From NCBI GenBank assembly GCA_030616695.1, contig JAUWWU010000015.1, positions 1-9,846 on the forward strand: a DNA stretch of 9,846 nt, written 5' to 3'. The notes under the pieces were generated by a model. That model saw only the letters and a list, made by a program, of their open reading frames with translations. It was not told the DNA's origin and ran no database searches. The DNA comes from Candidatus Omnitrophota bacterium. Its GTDB lineage: Bacteria; Omnitrophota; Gorgyraeia; JAHIPI01. How positions within the stretch are numbered: position 1 is the stretch's first letter; each line of letters opens with the position of its first letter. The translations under genes and the position numbers were made by a program. This document shows positions 1-5,318 of the stretch, in pieces.

Positions 1-453
1 AAACCGTTTTTTCTTAAAAAAATCCTTTAGCAACAAAGAAGCATCTTTTCCCAGGACTCCGCTTATAACATTTATCTTGTGATTAAGCTTTTTATTATCC
101 GCTACGGCAAGGACGGAACCGCATGCCCCGGATTTCGGGTCGGCGGCCCCGTATATTATATTTTTAATCCTGGCCAGCACGCAAGCGCCGGCACACATCG
201 GGCAAGGCTCTATTGTAGCATATAAAGAGCAATTTATCAATCTTTCATTCTTTAGATAATCGGCTGCCTGCGTGATGGCTATCATCTCGGCGTGGGCAGT
301 GGGGTCTTTAAGCGTCACTATCTGATTATGCGCCCTCGCTATGATCTTCGTTTTGTAAACTATAACAGCGCCCACAGGGACTTCGCCGCGCTCAAAGGCA
401 TTGCGCGCCTCTTTAAGCGCCTCCCGCATATAATATAAATGCCGCGCGTCCAT
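1..453 (-). CDS. tadA: tRNA-specific adenosine deaminase TadA (3' end cut by window edge)
   Basis: TadA deaminates A34 to inosine in the anticodon of tRNA-Arg(ACG), letting one tRNA read CGU, CGC and CGA; it is a cytosolic zinc enzyme. The visible 151 residues cover almost the whole family length (about 150-170). The N-terminal helix (YYMREALKEARNAFERGEVPVG, split here as YYMREALKEA at 7-16 and GEVPVGAVIV at 23-32) is typical. The zinc and catalytic signature is HAE at 54-56 (His54 ligand, Glu56 proton shuttle) and PCPMCAG at 83-89 (Cys84 and Cys87 ligands). The start ATG is the only one possible: a stop lies 14 codons upstream in frame with no alternative start between, and GGGAG at 462-466 sits 8 nt upstream. 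No stop codon is reached at base 1, so the last residues are missing. It follows a receiver remnant and a metallophosphoesterase on the same strand. The substrate tRNA is encoded about 2.1 kb upstream. Distinguishing TadA from other cytidine/deoxycytidylate deaminases rests on the overall pattern, which fits well. Confidence 0.93.
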   Translation of the reverse strand, partial: MDARHLYYMREALKEARNAFERGEVPVGAVIVYKTKIIARAHNQIVTLKDPTAHAEMIAITQAADYLKNERLINCSLYATIEPCPMCAGACVLARIKNIIYGAADPKSGACGSVLAVADNKKLNHKINVISGVLGKDASLLLKDFFKKKRF

Positions 454-500
454 TTCTATTGCTCCCGGGGAAGAAAAAGACTCCGCTTCTTCCTATTCTG

Positions 501-633
501 TCACGGAGCCCATCCTTTTTCAATGGCCTCACTCCCCTCTTGAGGCCGTAACCGCTTTATGGCCTTTTTCCTCCAGGATCTTGGCATACAGTTTTAATAC
601 GCTCTGCTCATCCTCTACTAACAAAATATTCAT
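501..633 (-). pseudogene. Truncated, frameshifted response-regulator receiver remnant
   Basis: The ATG at 633 begins a 34-codon frame ending in TGA at 529-531. Its product starts MNILLVEDEQSVLKLYAKIL, the beta1-alpha1 start of a CheY-like receiver, with the acidic pair Asp8-Glu9 that binds magnesium. Near the end the frame reads ASRGE then stop. Removing one G from the GGGG run at about 534-537 restores SRGSEAIEKGWAP, which matches the beta2-alpha2 part of receivers (usual form ASxGxEAIE), before a second stop at 501-503. The phosphoacceptor Asp (normally near residue 52) and everything after it are absent, so no phosphorylation is possible. Translation signals remain: AGGGAG at 643-648, 9 nt before the ATG and inside the end of the upstream metallophosphoesterase gene, which stops only 5 nt earlier. 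I read it as a decayed fragment of a receiver gene. A functional 34-residue peptide cannot be excluded but has no support. Confidence 0.7.
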
Positions 634-638
634 TTTAT

Positions 639-1373
639 TTATCTCCCTATGCTTAACCTCTCGGCTAATATCTTTGGCAGGCCGGCCCGTATCACCTTCT
701 CCTGCGCCTTTCCGATATCATAGCCTGAGTGTTTTAATTCTATGACACCGGCGTCGGCATCATAAACCGCATAGGATGATTCGGGGTTGCCGTCCCGCGG
801 CTGGCCCACACTGCCGATATTAATAATATATCTCATATCTTTCTGAAGGACAACTCGTTCCTGTAAAGACCAATTTATCATCTCTCCTGCGCTAAAAACG
901 ACCGGCCTGTGGGAATGGCCTATAAAACACACCTGATCCTTAAGCATTTTGAAACTCGGATAGGCATCATCGATATCAAAGATATATCCCCATTTCTGAG
1001 GCGCGGTTAATTCAGCGTGGACGATAGTAAAACCATTGAGCCGTTCCACCAGTTTCATTCTCTTTAAAAACTCCGTATCCGATGCGTCAAGCTGCTTTTT
1101 CGTCCACTCAACAGCCGCCCTGGCATATGGGTTATAATTGTCTGTTTTTGTCAGGCCGCAGACGGCGTAATCGTGGTTACCGGCAATACAGGCACAGCCG
1201 GATACCTTGATCAAATCCTTCAGGAGCTGGATACACCTCTTAGGGTCAGCGTTATAGCCCACTATATCCCCCAAAAAAACATAGCGGTCTACCTTTTCCC
1301 GCTCAAAGGCCTCTAATACCTTTTGAAAGGCCTCTAAATTGCTGTGGACATCTGAAAACAGGCCGTATTTCAT
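639..1373 (-). CDS. Calcineurin-like metallophosphoesterase (YfcE-like family)
   Basis: A 244-residue two-metal phosphoesterase covering a complete single domain. The metal-binding motifs appear in canonical order: DVH (Asp8, His10), GDIVG (Asp36), GNHD (Asn66, His67), His119 in VHAEL, and GHSHRP (His153, His155). A late NIGSVGQPRDGNP segment (about residues 185-197) is also typical of this family of small bacterial phosphodiesterases. Members hydrolyse phosphomono- or phosphodiesters; the substrate cannot be read from sequence. There is no signal peptide, so it should be cytosolic. A possible -10 box TATAAT lies 23 nt upstream of the ATG, and a poor Shine-Dalgarno (GAGG, about 11 nt away). 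It is followed after 5 nt by a receiver remnant, then by tadA, suggesting a small operon. Being next to a GDP-mannose dehydratase gene is not evidence of shared function. Confidence 0.88.
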   Translation of the reverse strand: MKYGLFSDVHSNLEAFQKVLEAFEREKVDRYVFLGDIVGYNADPKRCIQLLKDLIKVSGCACIAGNHDYAVCGLTKTDNYNPYARAAVEWTKKQLDASDTEFLKRMKLVERLNGFTIVHAELTAPQKWGYIFDIDDAYPSFKMLKDQVCFIGHSHRPVVFSAGEMINWSLQERVVLQKDMRYIINIGSVGQPRDGNPESSYAVYDADAGVIELKHSGYDIGKAQEKVIRAGLPKILAERLSIGR

Positions 1374-1395
1374 TTTTTTGAGCGCCTCGATGTTA

Positions 1396-1401
1396 ATTAT
1401 A
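1396..1401 (-). promoter_or_regulatory. Possible -10 element upstream of the metallophosphoesterase gene
   Basis: An exact TATAAT hexamer on the minus strand lies in the gap between the dehydratase gene and the metallophosphoesterase gene, about 23 nt before the ATG. The hexamer 17 nt upstream (GATGTT) is a weak match to a -35 box and there is no extended -10 TGn. This is a motif match only. Confidence 0.3.
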
Positions 1402-1490
1402 CGCTATCTTTGGTTCCTAACATCTGCTCTACCTGTTTTTTCGCTCAATCAATCTCTTTATCAGCGCTAAGTGGCTTTCTTCTTCCGGCG

Positions 1491-2477
1491 TTACGGGGAA
1501 GTTTTTCCCTGAAATAAACGTAGATCTGCCTCTACCATTATCTTAACTAAATCAGTGAATTTAACTTTTGGCTCCCAACCCAATTTTTTCTTAGCCTTAG
1601 TATAATCTCCGCATAATACATAAACTTCTGCCGGTCGATAATATTTTTCGTCCTTAACCACATAGTTCCGCCAATTAAGACCGACATAATCGAATGCAGC
1701 TTCTGCAAATTCTCTGACAGAGTGCACTTCTCCGGTAGCAATTACATAATCATCTGGCTCGTCCTGTTGAAGCATCAACCACATTGCTTCTACGAAATCA
1801 GGCGCATATCCCCAATCTCTTTTTGCTTCCAGATTACCCAACTTTAATTCCTCGGCCAGTCCCAATTTAATTTTGGCAACCCCTGTGCTGATTTTTCTTG
1901 TAACAAACTCAAAACCTCGGTGGGGAGATTCGTGGTTAAAAAACATGCCATTGCAGGCAAAAACATTGTGGGCCTCGCGATAATTCTGCGCAATATAAAA
2001 ACCCGCTACTTTGGATATTCCGTAAGGAGAGCGGGGATGAAAAGGCGTATTTTCGTCTTGTGGCGTTTTTTTCGCCAGTCCGAACATCTCGCTTGACCCC
2101 GCAAAGTAAAATTTACATTCGGGCGCTCTTTCTTTTATAGCAGAGAGCAGGTGTAATGTCCCGTTTATATTGGTATTAAAAGTGGAGAATTCGTCCTCGA
2201 AAGAATAACTTACAAAGCTTTGTGCGGCTAGATGGTAACATTCATCAGGTTTTGCTTTCTCAACAGTATTAAATACACTCGCATAACTTTCCAAAGAACC
2301 GGGATGTACTACGATTCTATCCAATAGGCCCTTAATCCTCCACAATCTATGTTCCGGGTCTTCTAATGCTACGCGCCTTATCAGCCCGTGCACTTCGTAA
2401 CCTTTACTTAACAAAAACTCCGTCAGGTAAGAACCATCCTGACCGGTAATACCTGTAATCAATGCTTTCTTCTTCAT
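1491..2477 (-). CDS. gmd: GDP-mannose 4,6-dehydratase
   Basis: This enzyme converts GDP-D-mannose to GDP-4-keto-6-deoxy-D-mannose, the entry step to GDP-fucose, GDP-rhamnose and related sugars used in surface polysaccharides; it acts in the cytosol and uses NADP. The product is 328 residues, a short-chain dehydrogenase of the extended type: Rossmann glycine motif TGITGQDGSYL at 8-18, arginines IRR at 33-35, active-site serine region GSSEMFG at 127-133, catalytic Tyr152-x-x-x-Lys156 in SPYGISK, the GMD-typical NHESPHRG at 181-188, and KRDWGYAPDFVEAMW from 219. The start is the ATG at 2477 (MKKKALITG); the open frame continues upstream into the tRNA gene and cannot be coding there. A GGGGAG at 2491-2496 is rather far (13 nt). 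The C-terminal end is unusual: the frame stops just after an oligo-A run, while the -1 frame stays open for 24 more codons with protein-like content (see findings). It lies between tRNA-Arg and the phosphoesterase. Confidence 0.93.
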   Translation of the reverse strand: MKKKALITGITGQDGSYLTEFLLSKGYEVHGLIRRVALEDPEHRLWRIKGLLDRIVVHPGSLESYASVFNTVEKAKPDECYHLAAQSFVSYSFEDEFSTFNTNINGTLHLLSAIKERAPECKFYFAGSSEMFGLAKKTPQDENTPFHPRSPYGISKVAGFYIAQNYREAHNVFACNGMFFNHESPHRGFEFVTRKISTGVAKIKLGLAEELKLGNLEAKRDWGYAPDFVEAMWLMLQQDEPDDYVIATGEVHSVREFAEAAFDYVGLNWRNYVVKDEKYYRPAEVYVLCGDYTKAKKKLGWEPKVKFTDLVKIMVEADLRLFQGKTSP

Positions 2478-2543
2478 TTTATTCTCTACTCTCCCCTTCA
2501 GCCCGGTATATAATAATATCTGCCTTTTTTCCCTCCGTTTTGG

Positions 2544-2620
2544 TGGCGCGCCCGGGCCGATTCGAACGGCCAACCTGCTGATTCGTAGTCAGTCACTCTA
2601 TCCAATTGAGCTACGGGCGC
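2544..2620 (-). tRNA. tRNA-Arg (anticodon ACG)
   Basis: A complete cloverleaf folds on the minus strand: 7-bp acceptor stem GCGCCCG/CGGGCGC, D arm GCTC/GAGT with a 9-nt loop containing GG, anticodon loop CTACGAA (anticodon ACG at 34-36, U33 and A37 in place), 5-nt variable loop AGGTT, and T arm GGCCG/CGGCC with loop TTCGAAT. The anticodon stem has four good pairs plus an A-C mismatch at the 27-43 position. The discriminator is G and CCA is encoded (2544-2546), giving 77 nt with CCA. In bacteria A34 of this species is edited to inosine by TadA, whose gene is also in this window. No clear own promoter or terminator is seen. Confidence 0.95.
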
Positions 2621-2635
2621 GGGTTTGTCATGTAG

Positions 2636-2673
2636 CGCCCAGTGTCCCGAAGGGGGATGGGCGTGAGTTTTTT
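2636..2673 (+). terminator. Weak candidate intrinsic terminator, antisense to the genes
   Basis: CGCCCA (2636-2641) pairs with TGGGCG (2658-2663); inside it TCCC (2645-2648) pairs with GGGA (2654-2657). Four bases after the outer stem there is a run of six T (2668-2673). In the plus direction this has the shape of a rho-independent terminator, though the hairpin is interrupted and no plus-strand gene precedes it. On the minus strand it is a hairpin capped by TTCG without a following T run. It may instead be part of a repeat family. Confidence 0.3.
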
Positions 2674-2710
2674 ATGTGATACCTTGTGCCCCGAAGGGGT
2701 ACGGGTGTCC
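2641..2710. repeat. Two imperfect direct repeats, each a CCC-GAA-GGG hairpin
   Basis: The block TGTCCCGAAGGGGGATGGGC (from 2643) and the block TGCCCCGAAGGGGTACGGGT (from 2687) are related copies about 44 bases apart. Each centre forms a short hairpin whose minus-strand version is capped by a TTCG loop, for example CCCC-TTC-GGGG at 2689-2699. They lie between the pilus operon and the tRNA gene. They resemble intergenic REP-type elements; I do not recognise the family. Confidence 0.5.
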
Positions 2711-2753
2711 GCCACTAAAGCCTCGTCGGACGGTCGTCGATGCTTTAGTGGCG
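2710..2753. repeat. Perfect 12-bp inverted repeat after the pilus operon
   Basis: CGCCACTAAAGC (2710-2721) and GCTTTAGTGGCG (2742-2753) are exact reverse complements, separated by 20 bases. The structure begins 9 bases past the stop codon of the PilP/GspC-like gene. No T run follows on either strand, so a classical intrinsic terminator is not supported. It could protect the 3' end of the pilus mRNA, bind a protein, or be a copy of a dispersed palindromic element. The loop itself holds two near-copies of TCGTCG. Confidence 0.6.
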
Positions 2754-2762
2754 ACCGCATAT

Positions 2763-3182
2763 TTATTCGGACAGCCTGAGCTCGAAGTTATCGACGCCGT
2801 CGCTTAAAACCACGCTGTCTTTCCTTATATCGACCACCGTATTTTTGTTGACCTTATCGCCTATTCCCACGATAGTATCGTTTATTATCGCCTTATAACC
2901 ATCCTCATCCAGCACTATTCCGTTCAAAATAAGTCTTCTAAATCCTGTTGCCTTTGTCCCTTTGGGCATGAATGGATTCCTGCCGAGAGAAGCGTAGCGG
3001 CTTTTCTTTTTCTGCCTCTTGTCCTGAATAATCTCAGCCGATCGATCTCGTTCATCCTGTCCCGGCGTAAGGCGCGCGGAATATCTCCGCTTCCCCCTCG
3101 GAGTAGTAGTAATGCCGTGTATCAACGTAAAGACGGCTATTGCGCTCAATACGATTAATATCACCAGTTTTTTATTTTGCAT
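2763..3182 (-). CDS. PilP/GspC-like inner-membrane protein with HR-type domain
   Basis: A 139-residue protein with a short basic start, one hydrophobic membrane segment (about residues 5-23), a long charged linker (about 28-65) and a C-terminal beta-rich domain (about 68-138). The domain opens with RNPF (68-71), like the DPF/NPF start of PilP and GspC homology-region domains, and has LILNGIVLDEDGYKAIIND followed by GIGDKVNKNTVVDI, the repeating beta-strand pattern of that fold. In known systems this domain contacts the secretin and links inner and outer membrane parts. There is no lipobox cysteine as in standard PilP; anchoring by a transmembrane helix is GspC-like, yet no PDZ domain follows. 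Its ATG overlaps the end of the upstream PilO-like gene by 11 nt, so the two are likely translationally coupled. It is the last gene of the operon. The family assignment rests on pattern and position rather than on strong identity. Confidence 0.72.
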   Translation of the reverse strand: MQNKKLVILIVLSAIAVFTLIHGITTTPRGKRRYSARLTPGQDERDRSAEIIQDKRQKKKSRYASLGRNPFMPKGTKATGFRRLILNGIVLDEDGYKAIINDTIVGIGDKVNKNTVVDIRKDSVVLSDGVDNFELRLSE

Positions 3183-3690
3183 AACTATACCCCAAAAGAT
3201 GCATATTGACCGTTAACCGCGTTATGAATTTATTCGAATCCCGCTCGTCGGGGCTCATCGTAAAATCCCTGATGATAATCAAGCTGCTTTCAAGCTCGTC
3301 CAAAGACCCCAAAAATGCCACTATCTGCCCATAATCAGACTCTATTTCCATTTCTATCGGCAAAATATCGTATCGCTGGCCTTTTTTCCTTTTCTCCGTT
3401 TCTCTGGGGATCATGGAAATAAAGTTGATGCCTTCCCGGTTGCCTTTTTCGGCCAGCTCGCCTATCACAAGCGAAATGTCTTCTTTGCCTAATATGGCCT
3501 TCTTTACCTCTACCTTTTTCACGGATTCTACATAACTCCGCACCTTAAGCACTTCGGAATAAATCCTTTTGTACTCTAAATATTTTTTTCGCAGCTCCCC
3601 CATCAGCGGCATATAAAATATAAGGTATATCCCGAGGGCTATGACTACCGCGCCTGCCCCTATCATCATATTTCTTTTCTCGATCTTCAT
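3172..3690 (-). CDS. pilO: PilO/GspM-like pilus alignment protein
   Basis: A 172-residue bitopic protein: short cytoplasmic start, one membrane helix (about residues 8-27), a charged, probably coiled-coil segment (about 30-66) and a periplasmic ferredoxin-like domain (about 70-170). The segment ILPIEMEIESDYGQIVAFL (109-127) followed by FLGSLDELESSLIIIRDF matches the classic PilO core, in which the strand is followed by a helix and a hydrophobic strand. PilO pairs with PilN in the inner membrane and forms the periplasmic ring-like connection between platform and secretin. The ATG follows the stop of the PilM-PilN gene by a single base, and the 3' end overlaps the PilP/GspC-like gene by 11 nt. 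GspM of T2SS has the same architecture; the name is chosen because the sequence looks closer to PilO. Confidence 0.82.
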   Translation of the reverse strand: MKIEKRNMMIGAGAVVIALGIYLIFYMPLMGELRKKYLEYKRIYSEVLKVRSYVESVKKVEVKKAILGKEDISLVIGELAEKGNREGINFISMIPRETEKRKKGQRYDILPIEMEIESDYGQIVAFLGSLDELESSLIIIRDFTMSPDERDSNKFITRLTVNMHLLGYSYAK

Positions 3691-3691
3691 A

Positions 3692-5299
3692 TCAATCTAC
3701 CCAGCATTTTATCTCAAACTCGGTTATTGACTGTTTGCCGATATCCTTGTCTTCGGACCTGACAAGTTTTACGCCGTGAAATATGCCCTTCTCCAAGTCA
3801 AGTATGAAATTTGAAAGAAGGACTTCTTTCTCTTTTGAAGATATGACCCCTTTCATCGTGATAATCTTATTCTTTACGCTGAGTTCTGTAAGGTGGATAT
3901 CTTCCGGGATAATATTGCCTATCTCCTTAAAAACATCTTCCCAATACGGCTCGTCCGCCAATACCTTGTTCATCAGCATCTGAGTTTCGGCTAATCTAAG
4001 CTGTGGCTGAAGGCCCAGGAGCTCCATCCGGGTAACATCTATTTTCTTTCGCAGGTTCGCAAGCTCTATTTTTATGCCTACATGGAGCAATATTGCGATA
4101 AGAATAACGGCTGTCACTATTCCGTTAAGGGTAGCGCGCTTAAAAGTCCTTTTGGCCTCTTCTTTAATCTCGGAAGGCAGAAGGTTTATGCCTTTCGCCC
4201 CAGCCAAAGCAGCGCCTATTGCGAATTCCAACCGATGGGATACTTTAGCCCTTTCTATTCTTAATACGGGCTCTACTTTAAGGCCTTCCAGGGCATCGCC
4301 GAGTTTTGCCTCTATGCCCAGTCTTTCCGTTAGAGATTCGGGAAGGCCGGCCAGAGATGCTCCTCCTCCGAATAATACAAGTGAAGCTATCTCGCCGCCG
4401 ATATTCTTTTCCCTATAATAATCGAAACACCTCTCTATTTCATTCGTCAGGTTTTCGAAAGGGGTCCTTAGCATAGAAAGGACCTGCGTTGTGGATATCT
4501 TATCATGGATGATCCTTGATTCGCCTTCGCGGCGCGGTATTCCTATTTCCCTTTTTATCTCTTCCGCTTCCGAGAATGATAATTCCGTTTTGCCCCTGTC
4601 AGAGACCAAAACTGCCGTCATAGCTTTGGTGAAATCCCCGCCTGATACCGGGAGCTTGCGGGAAAATGCCAGATCCTTGCCCTTGAATACAAGCAGTTCC
4701 GTGTAGCGCCTGCCTATGTCAAGAAAAGACAGTGTCTTGTCTTCTCCGCCGGCCAAAGAAAGTAAATGCCCGCCTATTTTTCGCAAAGCGTATGAGGAGG
4801 GAATGAGCGAAGCCGGTTTAATCCCCACTTTATTCAGTAAGGCTATATACGCCTCGATAGTTGCCCTCGGCGAAGCCACCGCTATGACTTCATATTTCCT
4901 GATCCCCTTCTCTACTATATCCCCCAGTATCTCAAATTCCAATATGGCATTATCTATGGGGAAGGGGAAATAATTTTTTGCTTCCAGCCTCAGCCCCTCC
5001 TGCAATTCCCCTTTCGGCATATAAGGCACCCTTAATTTTTGTATTGAAGTCATAGGGCAATTGATACTTACGATGGCCTCGGATCTCTTGACGTCTACTT
5101 CGCTGAGCAGGCTTCTTAATGCCGATATCTTTTCTTTTTCGTTGAAGCCATCGTCGGATGCTTCCTCGATCTCTTTCAAGCCGGCCCCCACAAGGTTTAA
5201 TCCGTCTTCCCTTCTCGCAAATTGCACCAGCTTTACGGAAGAAGACCCTATATCCAACCCTATAACGTAGTCTTTTCTAAAGATTCTCATCGCATCCAT
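3692..5299 (-). CDS. PilM-PilN fusion (GspL-like assembly platform protein)
   Basis: A 535-residue protein joining two subunits that are separate in most type IV pilus systems. Residues about 10-368 are PilM, an actin-like cytoplasmic ATP-binding domain: phosphate loop IGLDIGSSSVKLVQF (13-27), second phosphate motif FLDIGRRYTELLVF (192-205) and adenosine motif LVLFGGGASLAGLP (307-320). Residues from 370 are PilN: the GINLLPSEIKEE motif (370-381), a membrane helix (about 391-409), a coiled-coil stretch (about 410-447) and a periplasmic ferredoxin-like domain (about 450-535). The layout equals GspL of T2SS, which recruits the assembly ATPase and binds GspM. The first ATG (MDAMRIF) is chosen because AAGGGG (5307-5312) sits 7 nt upstream; the ATG at codon 4 is possible. 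It lies between the GspK/PilX-like pilin and PilO genes, exactly where gspL stands in T2SS operons. Confidence 0.88.
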   Translation of the reverse strand: MDAMRIFRKDYVIGLDIGSSSVKLVQFARREDGLNLVGAGLKEIEEASDDGFNEKEKISALRSLLSEVDVKRSEAIVSINCPMTSIQKLRVPYMPKGELQEGLRLEAKNYFPFPIDNAILEFEILGDIVEKGIRKYEVIAVASPRATIEAYIALLNKVGIKPASLIPSSYALRKIGGHLLSLAGGEDKTLSFLDIGRRYTELLVFKGKDLAFSRKLPVSGGDFTKAMTAVLVSDRGKTELSFSEAEEIKREIGIPRREGESRIIHDKISTTQVLSMLRTPFENLTNEIERCFDYYREKNIGGEIASLVLFGGGASLAGLPESLTERLGIEAKLGDALEGLKVEPVLRIERAKVSHRLEFAIGAALAGAKGINLLPSEIKEEAKRTFKRATLNGIVTAVILIAILLHVGIKIELANLRKKIDVTRMELLGLQPQLRLAETQMLMNKVLADEPYWEDVFKEIGNIIPEDIHLTELSVKNKIITMKGVISSKEKEVLLSNFILDLEKGIFHGVKLVRSEDKDIGKQSITEFEIKCWVD

Positions 5300-5318
5300 T
5301 TACATGCCCCTTGCTTTT

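Noticed and set aside
1547..1741. Minus-strand open frame of 64 codons in another frame
   Set aside because: It lies inside the dehydratase gene, which has clear conserved motifs in the correct frame.
2478..2573. In-frame upstream extension of the dehydratase gene (32 codons before MKKKALITG)
   Set aside because: It runs back into the 3' half of the tRNA-Arg gene and does not look like protein. The ATG at 2477 gives the normal Rossmann start.
2621..2762. Possible CRISPR or mobile-element end in the repeat-rich gap
   Set aside because: There are only two imperfect copies without regular spacers, no transposase fragment and no target-site duplication that I could see.
4074..4418. Plus-strand open frame of 114 codons
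   Set aside because: It is antisense to the PilM domain, with no motif and no good ribosome binding site.
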